Positions 26,975-36,010 of a DNA stretch of 64,000 nt are shown piece by piece. Both the position numbers and the translations under genes were made by a program. Within the stretch, counting starts at the first letter, position 1. Every line of letters starts with the position of its first letter. Under the pieces are notes generated by a model. That model saw nothing but the letters and a program-made list of their open reading frames with translations. It was not told where the DNA came from and did not search any database. Origin of the DNA: Raineyella fluvialis (lineage in GTDB: Bacteria > Actinomycetota > Actinomycetes > Propionibacteriales > Propionibacteriaceae); the NCBI RefSeq assembly GCF_009646095.1, contig NZ_CP045725.1, forward strand, positions 2,108,001 through 2,172,000, in the 5' to 3' direction.

Positions 26975-28369
26975 ATGAGTGGAGTCGGTATCCGCGAGAC
27001 GGCGATCCCAGGACTGCTGGTGGTCGACCTGCAGGTCCATGCAGATGCGCGTGGTTGGTTCAAGGAGAACTGGCAGCGGGAGAAGATGACGGCGCTCGGG
27101 CTCCCGGACTTCGGGCCAGTGCAGAACAACGTGTCGTTCAACCCGCAGGTCGGCGTGACCCGGGGGATCCACGCCGAGCCGTGGGACAAGTTCGTCTCGA
27201 TCGTGACCGGGCGGGTGTTCGGCGCTTGGGTCGACCTCCGCGAGGGTGATTCGTTCGGGACTGTGGCGACGGTCGAACTTGGGCCGGAGACTGCCGTGTT
27301 CGTGCCGCGGGGAGTGGCAAACTCCTACCAGACGCTCGAGCCGGCGACGGCCTACTCGTATCTTGTCAATGACCACTGGAGCCCGCAGGCCCGTGCGTCG
27401 TACACGTACGTCAACCTCGCCGACCCCCGGCTCGGCATCGACTGGCCCATTCCGCTTGCAGACGCCGAGGTCTCCGAGGCCGATCGGCGCCACCCGATGC
27501 TCGCAGACGTGGTCGCGATGCCGCGCCGGCGGACCCTGATCCTGGGGGCGAACGGCCAACTCGGCCGGGCTCTCTCGGTGGTCCTTCCGACTGCGGATGC
27601 GTGGGGGCGCGACCGGTTCGACGTCACTGATCCAGCCGCCTACCAGGCAGTCCGGTGGCAGGACTACGACACCATCATCAACGCTGCCGCCTACACGAAG
27701 GTGGACGCCGCGGAGACCCCGGAGGGCCGTCGCGACGCGTGGGCCGCCAACGTGACAGCTGTCGGACATTTGGTCCGCGTCGCGACGGAACATCGACTCA
27801 CCCTGGTTCACGTGTCGTCCGACTACATCTTCGACGGCACCGCCGAGACCCATGGGGAGGATGAGGCGCCCAGTCCCTTGGGTGTCTATGGCCAGACGAA
27901 GGCAGCGGGCGATGCGCTGGTCGCGACTGTCCCGGGGCACTACATCGTGCGGACCAGTTGGGTGATCGGCGACGGCCCCAACTTCGTCCGCACCATGGCT
28001 GGTCTCGCGGAGAAGGGCGTGAAACCCACAGTGGTTGACGACCAGTACGGCCGGTTGACGTTCACCGATGACCTGGCCGCCGGTATCGTCCACCTCCTCG
28101 CCAGTCGACCCGCCTACGGGGTGTACAACCTCACGGGAGCGGGACCGATCCAGTCCTGGGCCGACGTCGCCGCCGACGTCTACGAACTCTGCGGGCGCTC
28201 CCGTACTGACGTCACGCCGATCTCCACGACCGACTACACCGCGGGCAGACAGACCGCCCTACGACCCGTGCACAGTGCCTTGTCCTTGGACCGAATCGTG
28301 GCAACGGGCTTCACTCCAAAGCCGGTTGCTGATTCATTGTCGGCCTACGTCGGATCGCTCAAGTCGTGA
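26975..28369 (+). CDS. rmlCD: Fused dTDP-4-dehydrorhamnose 3,5-epimerase / reductase (RmlC-RmlD)
   Basis: A 464-aa bifunctional enzyme for the last two steps of dTDP-L-rhamnose synthesis. Residues 1 to ~180 are the RmlC cupin (DARGWFKENWQREKM, QNNVSFNPQVGVTRGIHAEP with the catalytic His). Residues ~188-464 are the RmlD NAD(P)-binding domain (LILGANGQLGRAL, SDYIFDG, PLGVYGQTKAAGD with YxxxK). The fusion occurs in several actinobacteria. RBS GAGGGAG is 6-12 nt before ATG 26975. Its stop overlaps the next start. Confidence 0.95.
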   Translation: MSGVGIRETAIPGLLVVDLQVHADARGWFKENWQREKMTALGLPDFGPVQNNVSFNPQVGVTRGIHAEPWDKFVSIVTGRVFGAWVDLREGDSFGTVATVELGPETAVFVPRGVANSYQTLEPATAYSYLVNDHWSPQARASYTYVNLADPRLGIDWPIPLADAEVSEADRRHPMLADVVAMPRRRTLILGANGQLGRALSVVLPTADAWGRDRFDVTDPAAYQAVRWQDYDTIINAAAYTKVDAAETPEGRRDAWAANVTAVGHLVRVATEHRLTLVHVSSDYIFDGTAETHGEDEAPSPLGVYGQTKAAGDALVATVPGHYIVRTSWVIGDGPNFVRTMAGLAEKGVKPTVVDDQYGRLTFTDDLAAGIVHLLASRPAYGVYNLTGAGPIQSWADVAADVYELCGRSRTDVTPISTTDYTAGRQTALRPVHSALSLDRIVATGFTPKPVADSLSAYVGSLKS

Positions 28370-28953
28370 AGCGGCGGAGCCGCACGTCTGGTGAGCGCAG
28401 AGGCACGTGGTTGCGTCGCAGTCTGATCACCCTGGGAGTCTTCGGGCTGACGCTGGTGCTCTTCTGGCTGGGCCTGTGCATCCGCTACGTTGCCCACCCG
28501 CGGATCGATCCGGTGGGGCACGTCGATGCCATGTATGTCATAGGTCCGGTGGAGACGCGCTGGCCCGAAGCCCTTGCGAGAGGGGACGAGGGGGTGGCGC
28601 CGGTCTTCCTGGCCACCCGCTCGATCGATCCTGCGGGCAGGCCGTTCTTCCCGCCGAACTGCGGGGAACAGCGCGCAGGATATGAGGTGACCTGCGTGAC
28701 CCCCGATCCTTACACCACCAGGGGAGAAGCGGAGGTGCTCGCCGACCAGGTCCGCGAACACGGCTGGACCCACGTGGCGGTCTTCACCAGCACACCGCAC
28801 GTGGCTCGCACCAGAATGCTGATGGAACGGTGTGTCCCAGCGCAGGTGAGCGTATGGGACTACTCGGTCCAACGCTCATGGACGGGGTGGCTCGGGGAGT
28901 TCGTCTACCAGTCGGCTGCCTGGGTCAAGGCGCAGATCATCCGGGACTGCTGA
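28366..28953 (+). CDS. SanA/YdcF-like DUF218 membrane-anchored protein
   Basis: A 195-aa protein with one N-terminal membrane helix (about 18-42, LITLGVFGLTLVLFWLGLCI). The outside part includes DAMYVIGPVETRWPEAL and TTRGEAEVLADQVREHGWTH, then VFTSTPHVARTRML, which matches the DUF218/ElyC layout. Members affect envelope polysaccharide assembly but the reaction is unsettled. It is coupled to rmlCD by GTGA. Its 3' end overlaps the convergent GT-C gene by 78 bp. Confidence 0.75.
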   Translation: MKRRSRTSGERRGTWLRRSLITLGVFGLTLVLFWLGLCIRYVAHPRIDPVGHVDAMYVIGPVETRWPEALARGDEGVAPVFLATRSIDPAGRPFFPPNCGEQRAGYEVTCVTPDPYTTRGEAEVLADQVREHGWTHVAVFTSTPHVARTRMLMERCVPAQVSVWDYSVQRSWTGWLGEFVYQSAAWVKAQIIRDC

Positions 28954-30185
28954 GACAGGTCGCTGCCGGGGATGCCACACCGCCCCGGCAATAATGCTGA
29001 CGCTCGCAGCCACCAGTGTGGATCCGAGGATCGTCAGGTACGTAGGCCACGTCGTGGAAGTCGACTGGAGCGCTGCCGGCGAGAGTCGGAAGACGAGGAC
29101 CCACCAGCTTCCCAGCGTGCCCAGCCCGATCCACGGCACCCACGCCCGAGGGTGCTCCATGGCCCTTGCCATCCACCACCAGAGAGCTGGCAGCGGAAGC
29201 ATCACATACATGAAGTGAGACACCGGCATTGCAAGGATGACGACGAAGACCAGGTTGAACAGCCGAAGCTCTTCGTCGACCCGGCTCAGGAGAGTCACCG
29301 CGGCCAAGCACGCGAGTCCTCCGCCGAGGATCACCCATGTGGTCCACTGCAGGCCGGGTGAGACTGTTATGGGTGGCGCAATCCCACTCTCGGCGAATGC
29401 CATCTTCCCTAGGCCCCACACCGAGTAACTCACCAAGGGCTGGTCAGCACCGGCGAGCGGAGACGTCACCATGGCACGAATGCCGGCGGCGCCCCCCACA
29501 GCGACGGACATCAGGACGGCGATCACTGTCGCCACGGCCCCCGCGGCAAGAACCGGGAGCTTGCGGAGTGCTGACCGGCCGAGCAGCCACGTGAACAGCA
29601 CTGCTGGCCACGTCTTGATGAGTGCAGCCATCCCGAGCGCGGTCCCCGAGGCCACGGCGTGTCTTCTGGAGAGCAGTGCGGCGGTGACGATACAGAGCAG
29701 TACCAGCCATTGCACCTGCGCGCGCCACGCCTCGAGTACTGCTGGCCAGCTGTACAGCAGGGTTACCAGGGACGTCGTCACCAGGAGTCCGAAGGGCAGC
29801 GTTCCAGAAGGCCTGCATGCCCAAGCCCCGATCAGTGCCGCTCCCACGGCAGCCGCCAGGCCCATCGCCAGCCAGATCTGCGCGGCATGATGCACGTTCG
29901 CGAGGGGTGCGATGACCACCGCCACCAACGGGGTGTAGTAGTAGCCACTGATCTCGTAAGGGGAGCCCCCGCGCGCACTGCCCTTGCCGCGGGGAGGAAG
30001 TAGGTGTCGAAGTCGGACTGGTCGCTCGGGATGCCCGATTTGTATCGCGCCAGGACGAGAACACCGCCGACGACGAGCGCGACCAGCCACGCGGCGGCGG
30101 TCGTCACGCCTTTCCAATGAGGCTTCACGTTCTGCCGTCTGAGTAATCGCCGGCCCCTTGAGCGGCCAGTGCTATCTCGTCCCAT
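28876..30185 (-). CDS. GT87/DUF2029-like membrane glycosyltransferase, frameshifted as sequenced
   Basis: An integral membrane protein of the GT-C type, using a polyprenyl-phosphate sugar at the outer face of the membrane. The N-terminal piece starts at ATG 30185 (AGGGGGG upstream) and contains a first helix and the SDFDTYFLPAARAVRAG loop. The rest, from GSPYEISGYYYTPLVAVVIA on, lies in another frame. One extra G in the minus-strand G5 run (29966-29970) would merge them into a 436-aa protein reading AVRAGGSPYEISGYYYTP. The homologue at 36011 reads similarly (ARTALQGGELYRSGPDAF). It is either a disrupted gene or a one-base sequence error. Confidence 0.75.
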
Positions 30186-30327
30186 GTCCCCCCTGCGATC
30201 GTCCCAGAGTCTATGGCGCCTCGACGTGGCGCGCGCGGGCCGCTCGATCGGCGGCGGGGCGGACGCAGTCCGGCTCCTGGCACATCGTCATTGCGGCCGC
30301 GTGGCCTGCATGTGACACACTCTCGGC

Positions 30328-31200
30328 ATGCGCGGAATCATCCTGGCGGGGGGCTCAGGGACGCGGCTCCACCCCATCACTCTCGGTATCAGCAAGCAGT
30401 TGATGCCTGTTTACGACAAGCCGATGATCTACTACCCGTTGTCGACGCTGATCTTCGCGGGCATCCAGAACATTCTGGTGATCACCACCCCGTACGAGGC
30501 CTCGGCCTTCCAGCGGCTGCTCGGTGACGGCTCGCAGTACGGCGTCTCCATCACCTACGCCCAGCAGCCGGAACCGAAGGGGCTCGCTCAGGCCTTCACC
30601 ATCGGCGCCGACTTCATCGGTGGCGACCGGGTTGCCCTCGTGCTGGGGGACAACATCTTCTACGGTCCGGGGCTGGGAACCCGGCTCCAGCGGTTCGACG
30701 CGCTGGACGGAGCTGCGGTCTTTGCCTATTGGGTGGCGGACCCCACGGCCTACGGTGTGGTCGAGTTCGACGAGGAGTGCCGGGCCCTCTCGATCGAGGA
30801 GAAGCCGGCGGAGCCGAAGTCCAACTACGCCGTGCCCGGTCTGTACTTCTATGACAACGAGGTCGTCGGCATGGCCCGGTCGCTGGAGCCCTCGGCCCGG
30901 GGTGAGTATGAGATCACCGATGTGAATCGTCGCTATCTCGAGCAGGGGAGGCTCCAGGTCGAGGTGCTGCCCCGCGGAACCGCTTGGCTCGACACGGGCA
31001 CTTTCGACTCCCTCTTGGACGCGTCCAACTATGTCCACACACTTCAGAAGCGTCAGGGTCTCCAGGTCGGTTGCCCTGAGGAGGCTGCCTGGCGGATGGG
31101 CTTCCTCAGAGATGAGGAATTACAGGAAAGAGCCCTGCGGTTACGAAAGTCGGGCTACGGCGACTACCTGCTCGATCAGCTCCGACGAGGGACGCTCTAG
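30328..31200 (+). CDS. rmlA: Glucose-1-phosphate thymidylyltransferase
   Basis: A 290-aa enzyme that makes dTDP-glucose from glucose-1-phosphate and dTTP, the first rhamnose step. It begins [18 protein letters not shown] with the nucleotide-binding GGSGTRL, and contains [20 protein letters not shown] and VLGDNIFYG. Length is normal. CACACT then 6 nt then ATG resembles a poor leaderless promoter. It is separated from rmlB-rmlCD by two genes. A diverged copy of its 3' end occurs at 32655. Confidence 0.96.
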   Translation: MRGIILAGGSGTRLHPITLGISKQLMPVYDKPMIYYPLSTLIFAGIQNILVITTPYEASAFQRLLGDGSQYGVSITYAQQPEPKGLAQAFTIGADFIGGDRVALVLGDNIFYGPGLGTRLQRFDALDGAAVFAYWVADPTAYGVVEFDEECRALSIEEKPAEPKSNYAVPGLYFYDNEVVGMARSLEPSARGEYEITDVNRRYLEQGRLQVEVLPRGTAWLDTGTFDSLLDASNYVHTLQKRQGLQVGCPEEAAWRMGFLRDEELQERALRLRKSGYGDYLLDQLRRGTL

Positions 31201-31286
31201 ATCGGTTGCGTGATGGAGAACGGCGCCGATCTGGTTGAGGTCGACGCAACAGGTGAATCCCGCCGTGATTGTGCGAAAGGAGCGTG

Positions 31287-32419
31287 ATGGGACGCCAGGT
31301 CTGGACCGGCCTTGACGGGGTCCGCGCTATCGGGGTGATTGCGGTGGTCCTCTACCACGCCTCCTTGGGATTCAGCGTCAACGGGTATGTCGGGGTGGAT
31401 ATATTCTTTGCCCTCAGCGGATTCCTGATCACCTGGCTCCTGGTCGCTGAGAGAGAGCGGACCGGCCGGGTCAGCATTTCGGACTTTTATGCGCGCCGAG
31501 GCCTTCGACTCCTGCCGGCTCTGATGGTGACGCTCGCCATGGTGAGTTTCCTGTCGATTGCCAGCGAACGCCCGGGCGTGATTCTGAGGGGGGCGCTCGC
31601 CTCCCTCCTATACGTGTCGAACTGGTGGAAGTTCACCGGCCATGACATGCCGCTCCTCGACCACACCTGGACCCTGGCGATCGAAGAGCATTTCTACCTG
31701 ATCTGGCCGCTTCTTGTGTTACTCGGATCATCCAGGAGTCGGGCGAGAAGAGTACCGGCTCTGGTACTCGGGGTCGCCCTGATCGTCGTGATGGTCCTGC
31801 CATGGGCGCCGAGCGTTGCGCTCGTCAAGGGGACGTACCTCAGGGGCGTGTCCATTCTGTTGGGGAGCTTGTTGGCTGTTGGGATGTACTTTCGTCCCCC
31901 AGTCGGACGGACGGCCCGACTCCTGGGCCCGCTTGCCGGGTTGTCCTGCGTTCTGCTGGTAGCCGTGACGGTCACCTGGGTCGCCCTGCCGATTCGATGG
32001 ATGTCAGGAATCACGAGCGTTCCGGCATGGCTGACACTCGTTCTGGTGGCGGCAAGCGTGGCAGCGCCGCAGTCGCGCGTCGTGAGGGCCTGTCCAGCGT
32101 GCCCCTTCGCTGGGTCGGTCGGCGGTCCTACGGGCTCTACCTCTATCACTTCCCCGTGCTCAGTCTGCTGACGCACAATATTGATCTCCCGATTCCGCAT
32201 GCCGCCCGCATGGCGCTCGGCATCGGAATTGCCTTGGTCATCACAGAGGTCTCCTTCAGATACGTCGAAACACCAACACTCCGCCTGAAGGGTCGTTTCA
32301 TGGGGGAAGGTGCGGCTGTCGTTGAATCTCCTGCGAAGGTCTCAGGCATCGGGGCTAATCACCGGACTTCCCCGCCCCCTGAGGCGCCAGTGGCAGAGGT
32401 GACTTCGGTTATCGAATAG
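31287..32419 (+). CDS. Membrane acyltransferase (AT3/OafA family), frameshifted as sequenced
   Basis: An O-acyltransferase with about ten membrane helices: WTGLDGVRAIGVIAVVLYHA, VDIFFALSGFLITWLL, the DFYARRGLRLLPAL motif and HTWTLAIEEHFYLIWPLLV are diagnostic. The first frame ends at 32171 in nonsense. The last 80-110 residues (LSSVPLRWVGRRSYGLYLYH, then TEVSFRYVETPTLRLKGRF) continue in another frame. One more G at 32086-32088 gives SRVVRGLSSVPLRWVG and a 377-aa protein. ATG 31287 has GAAAGGAG upstream. It would acetylate the surface polysaccharide. Confidence 0.78.
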
Positions 32420-32654
32420 CTCGATGTTTCATGCGGCGGGTCTGGTAGTGGTCGGGCTGAGACTCCTCCTCGGCCCACAGTTTCCGATTGTCTGTGTAAC
32501 TGGTGGTTGAAATGAGAGCTGTTACTGAGAGGACCCATCCATGGCTGTGGCCTCACGCTCGCAGCGGTCGGGCGAGTTTGACGATGCTTGGTCCTATCCA
32601 TTTCGGCAGTCAGGTAAGGCCGCCGGTGGTGCGGGCGTCGGTGAACGGGATGCG
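32420..32654. other. Non-coding gap before rmlA remnant
   Basis: No convincing gene was seen in these 235 bp. The composition is less GC-biased than in neighbours. Together with the rmlA remnant downstream it looks like decayed DNA. Confidence 0.4.
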
Positions 32655-32865
32655 TGATGCGGGCACCTTCGACTCGCTGCCGTACCACTCAAGTTACGTC
32701 AGTACGCTTCAGAAGAGGCAGGGACTGCAGGTCGGCAGTCCCGAGAGGGCGGAGTGGCGGATGGGATTCCTGCTGGGCGACCAACTAGGGCAGCGGGCAC
32801 GGGTTCTTCGCAGGTCCCGATGCTGGGACTACTTGTTGCGACGGCTCGAGCGGGGTAGGCACTAG
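32655..32865 (+). pseudogene. Remnant of a second rmlA (3' end only)
   Basis: The translation DAGTFDSLPYHSSYVSTLQK and then RQGLQVGSPERAEWRMGFLL lines up with the C-terminal ~70 residues of RmlA ([20 protein letters not shown]). Only the 3' end is present; everything upstream in frame is unrelated. By eye the two copies agree at roughly three quarters of bases, so this is not a recent duplication but the tail of a diverged rmlA. Confidence 0.8.
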
Positions 32866-34389
32866 ATGCGCCCACGTACTTCCGCATCTCCCGGGTGGAA
32901 CCCTCGCACCACAGGTCGGGCTGCCATATGGTGGGACCCACCTGGACGTGCTTGGGCGACTGTGGCGGTCTGTGCACTCTTGGCTGCTTGCCTGTCACTC
33001 GTGGCGACGTCTCAGGGTCCGGGCATCTCTGTCGACTCCATCTACTACGCCTCCACCGGGCATGCCTTCGCCACCACGGGTCGCTTGACCCAGTTCGATG
33101 GCTCTCCGATGACGATGTGGCCCCCGGGACTCCCGGTCCTTCTGGGGACCCTCGAGCGGCTCGGTCTGGACCCTCAGCTGTGGACGCGCCTCGCCAACGC
33201 CATCTGTGCTGCGGCGACGGTCTTGTTGAGCTATGGACTTGCTCGACTGGTCACGGGCGTTGACCTGCCTGCCGTCCTCATTGGGGCCGTTGTGGCCTCT
33301 TCCGCAGGGACGACTCGAGTCTTCTCGATGATGTTGACCGAGCCGCTATTCACCGTGCTCGCACTAGGTACTCTCGTCATCCTGACGTCCGCGATGCGCG
33401 TGGGCCGTTTGACTCCGCTTGCTGCTGTTGCTGTAGCTGCCTTCGTTTCGTTGGCCACCACGCTGCGCATCAGTGGGGTAGTTCTCATTCCGACGGTGGC
33501 CGTGGTGGCGTTTGTCGTGGGGCATGGCCCTTGGGGGACGGCCGTCCTCCGCGCCGCCGTGCTCAGCGCCACCAGTTCACTCGGTGTGATCGCGATCGCC
33601 TCGCGCAATGTGATGCTGGGCGCAGCGCCGCTGGGTGACCGGCCCACTGGTGGCCAGTCGGTGGTACGAGTCCTGGCTCAAGGAGTCCGCACTCTCGGAC
33701 GCTACATCGTTCCGGTCGAAATGAAGACGACCTTGATCAATGCCGTCACCGTGTCTCTCGGCACGGTGCTTGTGGGCCTGATCGTCTGGAGCCTTGCTCA
33801 CATTGTGAGGTCGCGAGAGTCGGTGGCTCTGCCGGTGGCTCTGTTCACTGCGCTGTGGTGGAGCCTGCTGGTCTACAGTGGCTCCACAACTGTCCTCGAC
33901 TCGTTGGATGATCGGCTAACAGCCCCTGTCTTTGCGGCCACGGCAGTCGTGATCGCTCTGGGGCTTCGACGGGGTGTGCGCGCGCAAGGCCGTTGGATGC
34001 CGAAGACCATGAGGGCCATGTCGGTGGTTCTCGTGGTGACGTCGATATTCGGGGGGCTGGTGGCCAGCTCCCGCTTCAGCATGATCGCGGCTCGCGAAGG
34101 GATCGGGTTCAACGACGTCCACGCCACCCGATCTGCACTCGCACTTTCCCTCGCAGCCCTGCCACCGGACACCCGCATCGCAAGCAATGACCCTTTCCGG
34201 GCATACTGGTTGGCAAGGCGTTCAGGGATTGAGCTCGTGGACCCGGGAAGTCTGCCAGTGGACGGCACCTACCTTGTCTGGTTCACGGAAGTCGGTGGGC
34301 AACGGTCCGACGTAGCCACCTTCGAACCGGGCCGAAGCCTGACCCCAGTGCTCTCTGACGGTCAGGGAACCCTGATCCGGATTGGCTGA
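32866..34389 (+). CDS. GT-C-like integral membrane protein
   Basis: A 507-aa protein with 10 or more hydrophobic helices. The first external loop (PGISVDSIYYASTGHAFATT) carries an acidic residue where GT39/ArnT-like GT-C glycosyltransferases have their catalytic Asp, and WPPGLPVLLGTLERLG resembles the P-P-G-x-P loop of that group. The C-terminal ~130 residues are soluble. ATG 32866 directly follows the stop of the rmlA remnant. Codon use has more A/T-ending codons than the housekeeping genes. Function as a lipid-linked sugar transferase is inferred. Confidence 0.72.
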   Translation: MRPRTSASPGWNPRTTGRAAIWWDPPGRAWATVAVCALLAACLSLVATSQGPGISVDSIYYASTGHAFATTGRLTQFDGSPMTMWPPGLPVLLGTLERLGLDPQLWTRLANAICAAATVLLSYGLARLVTGVDLPAVLIGAVVASSAGTTRVFSMMLTEPLFTVLALGTLVILTSAMRVGRLTPLAAVAVAAFVSLATTLRISGVVLIPTVAVVAFVVGHGPWGTAVLRAAVLSATSSLGVIAIASRNVMLGAAPLGDRPTGGQSVVRVLAQGVRTLGRYIVPVEMKTTLINAVTVSLGTVLVGLIVWSLAHIVRSRESVALPVALFTALWWSLLVYSGSTTVLDSLDDRLTAPVFAATAVVIALGLRRGVRAQGRWMPKTMRAMSVVLVVTSIFGGLVASSRFSMIAAREGIGFNDVHATRSALALSLAALPPDTRIASNDPFRAYWLARRSGIELVDPGSLPVDGTYLVWFTEVGGQRSDVATFEPGRSLTPVLSDGQGTLIRIG

Positions 34390-34490
34390 GTCTGCAGAAG
34401 GCGCCGACCTAAGGCGAGCAAATTCGTGAAGTGCTGCGACGACAGCATCGCACGACATTGTGCGCACCCTGTGGGCCCTATGGTCCGTGT

Positions 34491-34496
34491 TACATT
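34491..34496 (+). promoter_or_regulatory. Leaderless -10 box (TACATT)
   Basis: TACATT, 6 nt, then GTG 34503. It predicts a leaderless message whose first codon is out of frame with the acyltransferase unless one G is added in the G6 run at 34514-34519. Confidence 0.55.
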
Positions 34497-34540
34497 AGCC
34501 CAGTGATTGAGTCGGGGGGCGGCAGCAACGCGAGACGTGG

Positions 34541-35509
34541 ATGGATCTCCTTCGCGGAGCTGTGGTCATTCTCGTCGTCGTCTACCATGCGGCTCACCTT
34601 CAGCTGTTGTCCTCGGGTGACCGCGGCGGCTGGACCGTCGTCTACGCCCTCATGCCGTTTCGAATGCCGACTCTGTTGGTATTGTCCGGGTTGTTGCTGG
34701 AGAATTCGTTGGCCAAGGGGACTGGGCGCTTTGTCATGGGTAAAGTGCGCGGAATCCTCTGGCCGTGGGTGATCTGGATGGCTATAACCTCGATCGTCCT
34801 CCGCGGACTCAATGAGGACCCGATCGGATACATCGCGATCGGGACACACCTGTGGTTCCTTGCGGTGTTGGCCTGCGCATATGCGCTGGCCCTGGTGCTT
34901 CGGTCGGTCCCCAACACTTGGTCCGCGGCGGCCCTCTTTGTTTTGGCTGGCCTCTTGCAGGCGAGCCACGGAATCATCCCGCTGTATCTGTGGTTCGCGG
35001 GGTTCTTCTTTGCTGGTGCCGCTTTGAGTCCGGTTATCGTTCAATGGCAGAGGGCTCAGCCGATCTGGCCGATTGTGCTCTCGGTCATCGGCTTGGTCGG
35101 TGCTGTCCGCCAAGTCGGCCAGCGGACCGTGGTGACTTATTGGCCTGATCAGATAGTAGTCTCCCTTGCCGGGGTGCTTTCCCTCCTCTGGGTCGCACAT
35201 CGGATTCCTCGACTGGCTCCGATTCGTGCGCTGGAATGGGTCGGAAGGAATTCCATCGTCACCTACGTTTCCCACTTTCCCCTTTTGGCCCCCGGTGGCG
35301 TCGTCGCCATGATGGGGCTCGCGGGAATCTCTCCTGCCGCTACTTCTGCGGGGGTGCTTTCGGTGTGCATCGGCTTGACGTACCTGCGCCCATGGACCGA
35401 ATGGCTCTACACCATGCCGCGCTGGCGCCGGCTCCGATGCCGTCGGAGCCTGTCGGGTCAATCGAAGAGAGACTTGCCCGTGTCAAGCGTTGGACATCGC
35501 CAAGCGTGA
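34541..35509 (+). CDS. Membrane acyltransferase (AT3 family), start affected by G6 run
   Basis: 322 aa from ATG 34541. About ten helices; starts MDLLRGAVVILVVVYHAAHL and has GTHLWFLAVLACAYALALVL and WVGRNSIVTYVSHFPLL, typical of AT3 acyltransferases. No ribosome binding site precedes ATG 34541. A leaderless promoter instead points to GTG 34503. With one more G at 34514-34519 the two join as RQQRETWMDLLRGAVV (335 aa). The substrate is probably the same polysaccharide or a sugar intermediate. Confidence 0.8.
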   Translation: MDLLRGAVVILVVVYHAAHLQLLSSGDRGGWTVVYALMPFRMPTLLVLSGLLLENSLAKGTGRFVMGKVRGILWPWVIWMAITSIVLRGLNEDPIGYIAIGTHLWFLAVLACAYALALVLRSVPNTWSAAALFVLAGLLQASHGIIPLYLWFAGFFFAGAALSPVIVQWQRAQPIWPIVLSVIGLVGAVRQVGQRTVVTYWPDQIVVSLAGVLSLLWVAHRIPRLAPIRALEWVGRNSIVTYVSHFPLLAPGGVVAMMGLAGISPAATSAGVLSVCIGLTYLRPWTEWLYTMPRWRRLRCRRSLSGQSKRDLPVSSVGHRQA

Positions 35510-35605
35510 GCGACAAGTTGCCACCTTGCCCTGTGCATGTGAAGGCTCGCCGGTCGGATTGGCGGGGTGCGGTACCGGCGCCCTCGTGAGAAAGGAGATC
35601 AACTC

Positions 35606-35968
35606 ATGTCCCGTGTCGATTCCTGGTTGTGGGCCGTACGCGTCTACAAGACCCGCACGATGGCGAGTGACGCCTGCAAGGGAGGGCATGTCCGGGTCAA
35701 CGGCAAACCGGCCAAGCCGGCCCAGGACGTCAAACCCGGCGACCGCGTTGTCGTCCGCAGCCCGGGCTGGGACCGGGAGTTCGAGGTGGTGGACCCGATC
35801 ACCAAGCGCGTCGGCGCGGCGATCGCGGTGAAGGCGTACGTCGACCACTCGCCCGAACGCCCGGCCTACCTCTCGGCCCCGGTGGCTCGACGGGACCGGG
35901 GCGCCGGCCGTCCGACGAAGAAGGACCGCCGCCAGCTCGACGAGTTGCGCGGACGTCACGACCTCTGA
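35606..35968 (+). CDS. S4-domain RNA-binding protein (Hsp15-like)
   Basis: A 120-aa protein. The S4 fold occupies residues 1-60 (SRVDSWLWAVRVYKTRTMAS, then ACKGGHVRVNGKPAKPAQDV) and is followed by a basic tail (RRDRGAGRPTKKDRRQLDEL). Relatives such as Hsp15/HslR bind stalled 50S-nascent chain complexes. ATG 35606 has AAAGGAGAT upstream. It marks the end of the polysaccharide locus. Confidence 0.88.
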   Translation: MSRVDSWLWAVRVYKTRTMASDACKGGHVRVNGKPAKPAQDVKPGDRVVVRSPGWDREFEVVDPITKRVGAAIAVKAYVDHSPERPAYLSAPVARRDRGAGRPTKKDRRQLDELRGRHDL

Positions 35969-36010
35969 CACCGTTCCGACGCCGCCTCCCGAGGATGACA
36001 GGATGGCCGG

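Noticed and set aside
32420-32560. End of an insertion sequence (IS256-like terminal bases around TCTGTGTAAC)
   Set aside because: No transposase fragment or second inverted repeat could be identified, so the resemblance is too weak.
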